NCBI GenBank assembly: GCA_035610835.1
Contig: CM069452.1
Location: 30,368,143 to 30,432,142, forward strand
Reading direction: 5' to 3'
Length of the DNA: 64,000 nucleotides
Origin: Ophiura sarsii
Lineage: Eukaryota; Echinodermata; Ophiuroidea; Amphilepidida; Ophiuridae
This document shows, in pieces, positions 9,164-19,025 of the stretch (positions are counted from its first letter, which is position 1; every line of letters begins with the position of its first letter). A program made the translations under genes and the position numbers. The notes beneath the pieces are model-generated. The model made no database searches. It had not been told where the DNA came from and saw nothing but the letters and a program-made list of their open reading frames with translations.

Positions 9164-9515
9164 CAGGGTGTCTCAAAAAAGGGTGTCCCATTTGGAACAT
9201 GATTTTCTGAGCCATGACAAATATAACAATGGGATGTGAAATGGTAATAATCATGTTAAAGGCCATCTGCCATGTGTCATAAGAATTGTTCCCATCCAAA
9301 TCGGCAGAAAAAATATTTTCATCAATATTATCAATGACAAACCACAAAATATTTGGAATTTTAGATGTGTATTAAAAAATTCATTGTCATCATATTATTA
9401 TTATTTGAATACGAATCACAATGCAGTTTTCCAGGTGAAAGTTAAATTTTTGTTTAAAAGTGGCCAATGGGGATTTGCACTCTTGTTACTGAATTGATCA
9501 TATCGCAGCAGTTAG
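9164..9515 (-). mobile_element. CAGGGTGTC-family element fragment
   Basis: One terminus, CAGGGTGTCTCAAAAAAGGG at 9164 after a TA, resembles Tc1/mariner ends. The rest, including TTTGCACTCTTGTTACTGAA and the TTTGTCATTGATAA stretch (both read against the copy at 18342), is the reverse complement of 18470-18650. The opposite terminus is missing at about 9515. The 122-residue minus-strand frame across it has no recognisable domain. Confidence 0.6.
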
Positions 9516-9810
9516 GCCTAAAAAAAGGTTTGTTTGCCCAAACAAGAGTTGAAAAAGTGGGTCGGTAGGTCGATTACCTTTTTCTTTTTTTTCTTCTTTT
9601 TTTTGGCTATGGACACTTTTAGAGAAGAAAAAGACTAGACAATACAATTTGATGTTAATACACTTGAATGGTCTTTAAAACCCTAACCTTCCTACACTAC
9701 GATTCACTAAAGCAAAAAACAATGTCCATGCGCATTCTATAGCATACGATTCGATGACGTCATCAACCAAGCTGATATGTGTGTACAAAATTGCTGCCCA
9801 GGTGAGCGTT

Positions 9811-10060
9811 GGAAGGTTAGCCGAGTGGTTAGGAACATGGCGCGGTGATCAGAGGTTCCGGGGGTCAATTCCAAGGGGCTTCACAGCGATTATTTGGTTT
9901 AAATAATTATACTTTGTCCCCCTTTCCCGGTTTCCACACCGCACGAACATAGCCTGGCTGGTTAGGGCTAATCCATGTATTTTGTTTTTAATACATAGTG
10001 CAGCTGGCAGCATGTAGTACGAGCCTTCAGACCATGTTCTGTTTTTCACTAGATAGTGGT
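9811..10060 (+). mobile_element. tRNA-derived SINE (leucine/serine-tRNA-like head)
   Basis: The head at 9811-9878 has a box A TTAGCCGAGTGGTTA (9817-9831) and a box B-like GGGTCAATTCC (9862-9872), properly spaced for a class II-like tRNA. Stem pairing is imperfect and box B departs from GGTTCGAATCC, so this is a SINE head and not a tRNA gene. The body probably runs through the CCGCACGAACATAGCCTGGC region to about 10060. The end is uncertain because there is no clear A- or repeat tail. Confidence 0.65.
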
Positions 10061-10153
10061 AGGATCTTGGATTTGCATCTCCTTAGTGTTTTTAAGGGTA
10101 GATATGTGGGAATAAGTTAATTACAGGGCAGTTTATTTGATTAGTTTTGAATG

Positions 10154-10799
10154 CACCCAATTCTGATAGTCCAATACAGTTTAACTGTAATTAAAGTGCG
10201 TATTATATTACAGTTTTACTGTGCCTGTGTTATAACACGGTAACACGTGTTACGGTATATTACAGTTGTTACTGTACCCTGTGTTATACACGGAATAAAT
10301 CGCAATAACACTAACGAAAATAGTTTAAGAATGTTGGATATCCGATATTTATTGTTTAAGATTGTTGGCTATCCAATATTTATTGTTTAAGATTGTTGGC
10401 TATCCAATATTTATAGTTTAAGATTGTTGGCTATCCAATATTTATAGTTTAAGATTGTTGGATATCCAATACGCATAGTTTATGATTGTGCCATCCTTGT
10501 TTTTACCTCCCCGACCACCAACCCCCTGAGTGTTTTGACATATAAATTCTGTATCAATATCATTTCAAAGGTGTTAAATATGAAATACGTACAGTATACG
10601 TATTTGTACGTATACTGTCATTGTCAGTGTTATTGCGCTTTATTCCGTGAGGGCGCTAACACCCTGTAACACAGGGTACAGTAACAACTGTAATATACCG
10701 TAACACGTGTTACCGTGTTATAACACAGGCACAGTAAAACTGTAACATAATACGCACTTTAATTACAGTTAAACTGTATTGGACTATCAGAATTGGGTG
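10154..10799. mobile_element. 646-base element with about 165-base terminal inverted repeats and TTGAATG target duplication
   Basis: The ends read CACCCAATTCTGATAGTCC and its complement. The arms stay nearly perfect for about 165 bases, including several AACACGTGTTAC-type palindromes and ACAGTTTAACTGTAATTA. The 7-base sequence TTGAATG sits directly outside both ends (10147-10153 and 10800-10806). The core holds a 31-base minisatellite. A 7- to 8-base duplication excludes Tc1/mariner and suggests a hAT/P-like or other superfamily. No protein is encoded. Confidence 0.8.
10327..10481 (+). repeat. 31-base minisatellite, five units
   Basis: Units start at 10327, 10358, 10389, 10420 and 10451, each resembling AAGATTGTTGGCTATCCAAT plus ATTTATAGTTT. 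The first and last units are the most diverged, carrying the palindromic TTGGATATCC. The array lies in the core of the element above. Confidence 0.9.
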
Positions 10800-11031
10800 T
10801 TGAATGTGACAATTTTAAGGATGACCTTTCATGTAAAATAAAGAAAACCATTAAGTTGAATATCTGGTCAGCAATCAGAACATCTACCTTTTTTAATTTT
10901 CACTCTTTTAATAAGCGTGAGTCCATATAGACTAGCTTCCACTCCAATAGTAAGTAAAGTACCCACATAGAAACATTGAGTCAGCCACAGGTTGATAGCA
11001 TAATAAAGTATTAACACATTTACATAAATCA

Positions 11032-11327
11032 CAACTCGCAAATATGAAGAACTCGCAACTCGCATTTGACAACTCGCAAATATGAACTCGCAAAAGCGAA
11101 CTCGCAACTCGCACATTTGAACTCGCAACTCGCAACTCGCAATATGAACTCGCAAAAGCGAACTCGCAACTCGCACAATTGAACTCGCAACTCGCAACTC
11201 GCAATTCGAACTCGCAAAAGCGAACTCGCAACTCGCACATTTGAACTCGCAACTCGCAACTCGAACTCGTAACTCGCAACTCGCACTCGCAACTCGCAAC
11301 TCGCAACTATCAACTCGCAACTCGCAG
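11032..11327 (-). repeat. Heptamer array (AACTCGC)n, right
   Basis: Same motif as the left array, on the opposite strand. It shows a higher-order pattern: blocks of AACTCGC separated by short spacers such as AAATATGAAC, AAAAGCGAAC and ACATTTGAAC, repeated with a period of roughly 60 bases. Overlapping open frames of 94-160 residues on the minus strand are repeat artefacts. Confidence 0.85.
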
Positions 11328-11340
11328 AATACCTTCCCCC

Positions 11341-11568
11341 ACGCGTCCACTATGACGACTGCTTATGATGACTACCCAACGCGACTACTATGACGACTGC
11401 TTATGATGAATACCCAACGCGACTACTATGACAACTACTATGATGATCACACAACGTGACCACCATGACGACTACTATGATGATCACACAACGTGACCAC
11501 CATGACGACTGCTATGACCTGATGACGACTACCCAACGCGACCACTATGACGACTACGATGACTATGG
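11341..11568 (+). repeat. Minisatellite, right part
   Basis: About five to six imperfect units of the ~37-39 base motif (CACTATGACGACTGC, TATGATGACTACCCAACGCG). Internal variants include ATGATCACACAACGTGACC. It continues the array interrupted at 6311. Confidence 0.8.
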
Positions 11569-12486
11569 CAATGGTTAATAGTATTCTATTTATTACGCTA
11601 AAACCTTCCCCTCTCGCTCGTTATAACCAGGTTTGAGTCAACATTCAGTTTAAAAATAGTTACCTGTCTATGGACAATTACTAAGGACTTTTACTATACC
11701 AAGCCAGTAGCACTCACACCTATCATAACCTGTGTGATCGAATATTAGTTATTCATTTAAAGCAGTAACACACAATGTCGGGTTGATCATGATTATCGGG
11801 TCGTGCTCACCAAACATACTTAACTAATTCGGGTTCCGAAACATTTGTGCAAAATTTGGTAAGATCATGATCATCAGGTTGTGCTCGCTTGACTAACCTA
11901 ATCACCAAAACAATTTAGGAAATTTGGGTTTGTGCATGATTATCAGGTCGTGTCACGCCAACCAATCAGTCACAAAGTCAGACTCGACATAGGTATACTG
12001 ACGTTGAAACCAACCAGCTACCATAACACAACACATTTACTACTAATCGGTGAAATTCCAGCTCCAGCGAGATCCCCTCTCTGTACTACGGCACCTATAT
12101 ATAAAATATAATAAATAGTAGGATAGGCCTACCAATAGTTAATCTACTTTACGATACAAAAGGCATTCACAATTATATGTGTGGATGGACAATAAAGGAT
12201 GATCTCATATTTAACAATACCCATGCATTAGCAGATGTTATCTCGACATGCTCACCAATGCACCTCCCATAGTATAGTATGACACAGTGTTAACAAGATA
12301 ATCAACTATCAAAAGTATTTTTCACTAAGCATTCAAAATATCGACCTCCAAAAATATGCTATGTATTTGGACTAAGCATCAAAATATTTCACAATAAATT
12401 TTAATCAAACAGACCAAAAAGATTACAATACGCCCCATCAGTTCGTACAATAGGCCCACCTGATGTATATAATCAATCACATCACC
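11569..12486. repeat. Largely unassigned, with a degenerate tandem repeat at 11770-11965
   Basis: Three diverged units contain GATCATGAT(T/C)ATC(A/G)GGT and GTGCTC, spaced about 70-90 bases apart. Outside these I see no gene or element. Confidence 0.45.
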
Positions 12487-12489
12487 TAA

Positions 12490-13238
12490 GGCCCCTTGCA
12501 ATTAAATGTGAGTTTACTGTTGCGTTTTTGAAAACCAGGACGAGGTGACTATTTAATATTAATATTGTAATATTTTGGGATGAAGTCACCTGATTTAATA
12601 TTGTCGGCGTTGTTAACTATTATCCAAGGTACGAATACAATTCAAATGCTGTTAATTATGTCCTACCACCACCTACTGCATTGGCTTTGCATTTTGTTTC
12701 TTTTATAAAGGAATCTATTCATATTTGCATCCCTATGAATATTAATGAGATATTCGATGTTTGTAAAACAAAATTCGTTACGCTAGCTCGAAGAATTTTA
12801 AAGATGGCGATCGTAAATAAACCTGAAATATTACCCAGAATGCACTATGAAACTCCAAAGAAGTTCGGCGGTTCGGCTTTGCGGACTAAAAAGAACTCGG
12901 CAATGTTTTGGTGTGACGTCATGCGCAGAAGCGATTGCGCAGTAATCAATTGCCGTGCCTACGAATATGCTTCAAATGCACACATTTCAATACAGAGCGA
13001 CAATTGCAAGTTTCGTGCAGAGTTTTTTACTTCACAGAAATGTTTTCCCAACTTAACCCGGAAATATTGAAATGCGGCTCATCGGCTAATTTCATCGCCG
13101 GAAAAGTGTTAAAAAGCTTATGAAAAAGGTTTAAACAAAGAAATAATTAAATATTTTAAAAATATTACATATATCACGCGGGTGACCTTTGGACGCGCGC
13201 GCGGGCAACAGTAAACTCACATTTAATTGCAAGGGGCC
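12490..13238. mobile_element. 749-base MITE with GGCCCC ends and TAA target (PIF/Harbinger-like)
   Basis: The terminal inverted repeats start GGCCCCTTGCAATTAAATGT and stay perfect through GAGTTTACTGTTGC (about 34 bases). They are flanked by TAA at 12487-12489 and 13239-13241. A GGCC-type end plus a 3-base TWA duplication is typical of PIF/Harbinger non-autonomous elements. The core is less AT-rich than the flanks and has an open frame of 129 residues (12681-13070, +). That frame has no domain I recognise and is probably not coding. Confidence 0.75.
12914..12942 (+). promoter_or_regulatory. CRE plus NRF1-like sites inside the MITE
   Basis: A perfect CRE palindrome TGACGTCA (12914-12921) directly adjoins TGCGCAGAAGCG, an NRF1-like site, and a further TTGCGCAG. 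Such clusters are common in CpG-type animal promoters. Their function here is inferred from sequence only. Confidence 0.3.
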
Positions 13239-13602
13239 TAATCATCATTAAACGCAATTTCGAATGATAAAAATAATTAATACCGAAAGTTCGGACACAT
13301 CGGAATACCGTTAGCATAAAAATATATACACGTCATCAAAATAGTAGTCTAACATTTGAGTCATCATATCCGTCCTCCACGCAAGTAATATTAAAATACA
13401 ATCATTTGCTCTTTGTACTTAAAATACAGTCAACTTGATGTTTTCTCTGATTGTTTGTTTGCCATGACAACGCGATAAAGTGAGTTTACAAATAAGATAA
13501 AAATAGAATTAAAATTCTGTCGCTCCTAACCATATCCTGGCCCATTACCCATATAAACACGCCAAAATTAAGGAAGTAATAGCCCATAGTGAAATGTATT
13601 TA

Positions 13603-13736
13603 GGGGTTCAATAAGGTTTCGGAGTTGTTTATCTTGAATCGACAACGGTAAGACGGGTTTATTTTGCGAGGGAAAATAAACCCGTCTTACCGTTGTCGAT
13701 TCAAGATAAACAACGACGAAGACCTTGTTGAACCCC
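13603..13736. repeat. 134-base hairpin (foldback)
   Basis: GGGGTTCAA at 13603 pairs with TTGAACCCC ending at 13736. The inner stem, including GACAACGGTAAGACGGGTTT, is almost perfect, with a loop of about 7 bases near 13668. It could be a very small foldback element. No target duplication is obvious. Confidence 0.8.
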
Positions 13737-16116
13737 GTTCAACAACGACCAAACATATTTACATCATTCATATGTGAATAGCGTTTTGGAAAATTGATGA
13801 AAACAAGTAAAAACGTGGTTTAATAGGCTTAATTTGATATAAAAAAAATAGCTGCTCTTTAAAAAACGGAACAAAATGTTTACGCTTTATTATAATTAGG
13901 CCCTTATTTGGACATCGTCCGTTCCCTGTATATGGGCGAGGGAACTTCTGAATGGGATGGGTTACAAAAAATACACATTAGAGAATACAAATTATTGCGC
14001 AAGTAATTGTGGAATTTAAAATATTTTGTAAATAACATTTTATTCACACATCACCTTTAACATTCAGAGAAAAAATAAATCAAGAATGCGTTTAATTTAC
14101 ATAACACATTTTGATATACATGTATGTTTACAGAATATTTGTATCAAATTAAACACACCCCTCCATTTCAATAGTGGTACGGTCCAAATAGATCTGAGGA
14201 ATGTCATTTCACCGCGCGATGATACAAAATGGCGATTCTCTTGTGCTGGGTAGCGACCGTTTCGGCTAAAATTGTGGCTTTAGGAATGATCCGTGACATT
14301 ATGGCCCTCGCCAAAAATATTTTCCTCAGGGATATAGCTACATTTTGGTATATAAAGCTGTTTGCTAACTTTAAGGATCGCATGGCGAAATGCATTTATA
14401 CGCCGGAAAAACGGGCAACAAAATGAACACATTTTGCGAACATTGGTTGTTTGTTTACAATTTTGCATCGATGCATGGTTTCCAAATAAGGTTCGCCATC
14501 CTATTAATTTGCATATGAAGAGTGGGTTTATCTCAAAGCAACAACGCTTTGTTACTGTACTTAAGGTATGGGGGAGTTGTTGAACGAGAATATAATATAC
14601 TGTAACACTTTCTATAAGGAAAATGCCACGGTATTTGTAATCCAAAATTGATTGAAATACTGTACACTAAGAAATTCATCGCCAACGGGGAAAACCCTTC
14701 TTGATTTCATGATGAAATCCCGAAAGTGAAATATGTGCCCAACAATTGCGACGTCATTGAAATTTGCGACAGGACGACAATAATTCCGATCGTCCAATCA
14801 ATTTATAAATATGCCTCAACATCTCCTAATAATGACTTGAGAATGAAAAATACGGACACGACCACAAAGCATCTCTAGACTCTATAGTTCTACCAGCGTA
14901 ACGCAGCAACTCTACAGACTTGTAGCCCTGCACAGTTGAACATGACAAGTCCTACAAAACAGTAAGTGGTACTGACATTATGCTACAAGGCCCGCTTAGC
15001 ATCGCTATAAACTGTTGCCCTAAACACCGGCACCAAATTTAAATATTCGCCTTCCATCAAAGCTGGTTGCTTTATGACATCATTCTCGTGTGCAACCAAC
15101 CGGCTGTATTGCAACGCCCATTGAGTAGTTTAAACGCATGAGCGTGGATGTAATTTGCAACATAATGGAAACTCACCCATGCAGTTAGCAAGAAGTAACG
15201 CTCGAATTTAAATATACAACTAGGAAATCCTCTCGTAGTAATTGAGAACAATAGGTTTACCAGACCGAATTAATAGCGCTCCAAAGCGGACAATTTATGT
15301 CATGCTTCTTTGTATATAATACGAGACTACGTGTATAGGCATAGGCCGACTCAACAATACACTAAAATGAGAGCTTCAGAGGGTATACAATTGGAGCTAA
15401 GAACATTATACGGATAAATTCCATAAACGCCCATGTGGCTAACTTCACAAAACTATGAAAATACGAGAAAATCGATCAGCAATTTCTAAAAATGGCTGGT
15501 GATTTGCCCCTGTTATCTCAATACAAACACATCCGAAACCTTAGAATTGCTCTAAAATTACGAATTCATAAAACTATGATACAATTTACATACCAAAAAC
15601 ATCCACAGACAAAATATAATAAAATGATTCACTTTGTTCTCCAACTTGATTGTAAAATGACGTAAATCCAGTGCTAAAAGTACACTCCAATAACAGGTTT
15701 CTGCAATTCCTTCACATGCGGTGTCGTAACGAAAAATTTGCGATATTTCTCCGCGTTGCGCGATCTCAGACTAATTAGGGTCAGAGCTATAGAACTTTCC
15801 AGAAACTTTTTGTCACGCACGCCATCAGAGAGATTCAGGCAAGGACTTCCACTCACTGATAAGGTGAATCAAATACAATTAATTGAATATGGTGAATAAA
15901 ATATTAATTCACGATAAATAAATCCAATTCCGCTACACAATTGTATCATCCATTTCACCACACATTGTACACAAAATGTTGATGCTTATAATTACATCAT
16001 CCATTTCACAGCGCATTTAACTTAATTGATAAATGCAAGCACCCATTTGACAACACGTTTTACATGTTACACGTTGATGTGTGCAATTTATCTTACCCAT
16101 TTCTCAACACAATGTA
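13737..16116. other. Apparently single-copy DNA, no gene recognised
   Basis: The longest stretch without repeats in the left half. It contains short overlapping open frames at 14200-14800 and 15674-15856 with no domain signature. If a host exon or promoter exists in this window, this is a likely place, but I cannot support one. Confidence 0.4.
14229..14426 (+). CDS. Small open frame with good start context, unknown
   Basis: Sixty-five codons start at ATGGCGATT in an AAAATGGCG context, a favourable animal start. The N-terminus is hydrophobic (MAILLCWVATVSAKIVALGM), compatible with a signal or anchor segment, and the C-terminus is basic (TPEKRATK). No family is recognised. Minus-strand frames overlap it, so chance is the default explanation. 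Confidence 0.12.
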   Translation: MAILLCWVATVSAKIVALGMIRDIMALAKNIFLRDIATFWYIKLFANFKDRMAKCIYTPEKRATK

Positions 16117-16604
16117 CAGAGTGTAACAAAAAAGTTAAACAATTTTGAATAAATAAATACAAATAATTCCAAAGTAACTTCTGTTTCGATTATTAATAAC
16201 ATGCGAAGGGAATATTCTCAGCTTCTTTATAAGCTTTGTTTCATGAAAATCGGTGTCAAGGAGGCAAAGATATGATCAATTATTATATTATTATTATGTA
16301 GATATGAACATGAATGCTTAACACTACCTTGATCTGTTAAACAACACGGTGATACTAGAGTTGTTAGCACATGGAAGATTAGCTCCATACCTCGTCTATG
16401 GTGGTTTCAGGATGGGTACCATATCAGGACGAGTAATGAGCAATTGCATAATTTTTAAACAAAAGCAATTAAAAACACCAAATAAAATTATTCTGGTAGT
16501 CAACACATCAGCTATCACAGAGTGTAAATGTTTTTGACATTGCATGATTGCAATATTGGGTTAAAAATGAAATTGCAATTGTATACATTTTTTGTTACAC
16601 CCTG
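16117..16604. mobile_element. 488-base MITE, CAG(A/G)GTGTAAC ends, TA target
   Basis: The left end is CAGAGTGTAACAAAAAAGTT and the right end is the complement of CAGGGTGTAACAAAAAATGT, flanked by TA (16115-16116 and 16605-16606). CAGGGTGT(A/G)-type ends with TA targets are characteristic of Tc1/mariner-derived non-autonomous elements. The core is AT-rich with no transposase. Confidence 0.75.
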
Positions 16605-16939
16605 TACCCAGTGTTACTTCTAAAAATAACATCAATATTACATCTTATGGTACAAATACCCGCCGATTTTGTCGTGTTATTAAGACAATCAATAAAATTC
16701 GATCGTAATTTGTTTTTATTATTATGATCGTTCAAAGGTTCAAGGTTGACGTAAACATAACAAAACGTACCAGTGTTACTCAAAATGTTATATTATTCTT
16801 GCCAATGTAAAATTATAGGACTATATTCGTCATCGTTCTCTGTATTTTTTATTTCATATGTGATGTGTTTTTTCGTATGTATTAATAACATGTATGATAC
16901 TATGTTATATCTCTTACAACAATTCTTATTATTATATAG

Positions 16940-17190
16940 TTGGTGTGTTTGCGGACGTCATCAGGCAATTTGATTGGTTTTTGGCTGCTTTTCAGCCGAT
17001 AGGAACTATTAGTTTTAGGCGGGGTCTAATTCAGTGCGTATGGTCATCGCGATAACATGTTCAAGTGTGCCCTACACAAAGTTGCCGGCGTATGCGTTGT
17101 ACGTATAACGCAGCGGTGTCTGCGTTTGCTAAAGACGCGGTTATTCGAAGCAGGAAGTTGGTAAACTACTCGCCGGCTTCGCCTATTTTA
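16940..17190 (+). promoter_or_regulatory. GC-richer island with CRE and CCAAT-like motifs
   Basis: Against an AT-rich background this stretch has many CpGs (GCCGGCG, GTACGTATAACGCAGCGG, CTCGCCGGCTTCGCC). It also has GGACGTCATC near 16953 and GATTGGTTTT (inverted CCAAT) near 16972. These are promoter-like features only. No transcript start or downstream exon is evident, and a repeat fragment is an alternative. Confidence 0.15.
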
Positions 17191-17279
17191 GAAAGTGGAC
17201 ATTTGTTGTTGTTGAATTGAAATAAATCTAACAAAAAATAATAAAGATAAAAATAAAAATAAACTAAATAATAAGGCGT

Positions 17280-17812
17280 ATGAAAGTCGATATCGAGTTT
17301 CCCGTTACCCACCCGCATCACTTTTTTTCACCCGCGTCAAAATTTCAAGATTTCCCAAAAAATCATTATTTATTTTTAAACACAATTGTTGCCAGTTTTA
17401 TCAATTTGAACACATTTTTCACTTTCTTAAAATAAGAATTTTGAGAACTAGGCTCATAAGCAAGGCTTTTTACTCGTAAACCTACCTGGTTAAAAGTTCA
17501 TCTGAGTGATGTGCTATGTGCAAATATATTAAATAAAGAGAGAACTTGTGTAAAAATGTGTTTGTTCTGATAATTTTGAGTTGGATCATTTAACTAGAGA
17601 ACTTTATTGTAAATCATACACCCATTTGCATATGCACCTTAAAAACCATGTTTTTATATTATTTAAATGAGCACCGTATCAATATGGTTGATCAAACATG
17701 CATTTACATGTCAATAATGAAATCTGATCAAATATTTAATAATGAATAATGAAAAAGTCGCCTCATCACTTTGAGAAAAAAAAGTAACGGGAAACTCGCA
17801 ATTGACTTTCAT
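17280..17812. mobile_element. 533-base inverted-repeat element (GAGTTTCCCGTTAC)
   Basis: ATGAAAGTCGATATCGAGTT then TCCCGTTAC at 17280-17308 is mirrored by GTAACGGGAAACTCGCAATT then GACTTTCAT at 17784-17812. This is a MITE-like structure with an AT-rich core. The target duplication is ambiguous. Confidence 0.65.
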
Positions 17813-17814
17813 TA

Positions 17815-18341
17815 GCATAAAAATGATAATAACATACTAGTAAACAGCTTTTTATATATGCACGTTGGTCTCATAATGTATCGGCTGTACCATATTTGTG
17901 GTTATTTTTATCTTTATTATAACAACATATTTCCACTTTATAAAATTCCCAAAAACAATTTCCTCCAAATATCGGAATTTCACCAGTTTTTTTTGTTTAC
18001 AAGTGAGAGAAATATGTTTCTAACATAAACATTTTTTTTATACTATAAGATTCAAGACTATAATATTAAGAAAATTGTCAAAATGACGATTTTTAAATAT
18101 TGTAAGGTAGCAAACACCCCCTAGCCTCGGACTTTGACGGCTTACCCTACCACCGGGTAAGGTGGTAACCTCAATTCTTTTTCGTCAAAATGAGCGCACA
18201 GAATGACATTTCCTAGATGCTCTATAGATCACTGTCTGTTGCGTTTTGGTGGCACGGGCCTTCTTTTCTTTTTTAGTAGGACGAAGGTTAATAGCAGTGT
18301 CTTGAATAGTATAGTATATGCTAGAAACATATGCCTTACTC
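17815..18341. other. No feature recognised
   Basis: AT-rich. A short inverted repeat, TTACCCTACCACCGGGTAAG, lies at 18143-18162. No gene. Confidence 0.4.
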
Positions 18342-18860
18342 CAGGGTGTGTCAAAAAAGTGTCCCATGGGGAACAACATTAATTCTTTATTCTAAAAAAT
18401 AGACCGCTGGCCGTAAACCCTATTAGTCGTCCATAAAATACACTTCATTCAATTTCATTTCACAACATAAGTGCCGAGATATGATCAATTCAGTAACAAA
18501 GAGTGCGAATCCCATCTTGGCCATTTTTGAACAAGAAATCTGCCTTTGTGATTCGAATGATGTATTGTTTAAAATACATCTACAATTCTAATATTTGGTG
18601 GTTTGTCATGAGTGATATGGATGAAAGTTTGTTTTTCTGCTCAACTATTAATTAACATTAAGTAGGTAGATTAGTATTGTTTTTATTGATTATGTTCAAT
18701 TGCACATTGAATGACGATTCTAATAAAAGAGCTCTATGCACATGAAAAGTGGCCAAGCTGAATTTGACATACCTGTTGAGATATGCCATAATTTGATAAC
18801 GAACGCTCCAAAGGGGATATAAAAAAATCTTATGACACAATAAAGACTACTGAACATGTA
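18342..18860 (+). mobile_element. CAGGGTGTGTC-family element, right end lost
   Basis: The left terminus is CAGGGTGTGTCAAAAAAGTG. The interior matches the reverse complement of 9164-9515 through GATATGATCAATTCAGTAAC, GTTTGTCATGAGTGATAT and, weakly, CTTATGACACAATAAAG. The right end degrades into T-rich simple sequence at 18875-18935. No transposase frame. Confidence 0.55.
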
Positions 18861-18949
18861 CTATTCCATATACAATTTTTTTTTTCATGACCTTTTTTTT
18901 TTTTTTTTCATGACCTTTTTTCATTTTTTTCTTCATGTTTTTAGAAAGC

Positions 18950-19025
18950 AGGTTTGCATTATTGTTTTGACGAGGATACGCCAAAGCCCTTCCAATGTTG
19001 TGTCAGGTTTGAAAGAGTTGTTCTA
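18950..19025 (-). pseudogene. Fragment of Tc1-like transposase
   Basis: Reverse-complement reading of 18970-19022 gives CCTGACACAACATTGGAAGG then GCTTTGGCGTATCCTC. This nearly matches the transposase segment at 25960-25996 (peptide around NNSxKPDTTLEGLxRI). Bases 18950-18965 match the inner sequence of the same element's end. Only about 18 codons remain. Confidence 0.75.

Larger units (their letters stand above)
6312..11340. mobile_element. Candidate 5.0 kb element with inverted 7-base arrays at its ends
   Basis: This block interrupts one unit of the minisatellite. The left flank ends ACGCGACC (6304-6311) and the right flank starts ACGCGTCC (11341-11348), an 8-base near-identical direct repeat. 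Removing one copy plus the block restores the normal unit order (CCAACGCGACCACTATGACG). Just inside each end is an array of the same 7-mer in inverted orientation, GCGAGTT on the left and AACTCGC on the right. The extreme ends match only weakly. An 8-base duplication with sub-terminal repeats would fit a hAT-like non-autonomous element, but no transposase is present. The interior holds nested SINE, LINE and MITE insertions. Confidence 0.4.

Noticed and set aside
9811..9885. Functional tRNA gene
   Set aside because: Box A is good, but box B deviates and the acceptor and T stems do not pair well. A SINE head is more likely.
6327..11327. Heptamer arrays as internal telomere-like sequence
   Set aside because: GCGAGTT is not a known telomere unit, and the G-rich strands point inward from both ends. 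The element-end explanation fits better.
10868..11350. Overlapping minus-strand frames of 94-160 residues with CELRVAS repeats, and similar frames at 6223-6555
   Set aside because: They are produced by the stop-free heptamer array, so all frames give the same peptide repeat. No gene evidence.
12681..13070. 129-codon frame as a Harbinger transposase or accessory protein
   Set aside because: No DDE or Myb-like motif is visible, and the element is too short. Probably chance in a less AT-rich core.
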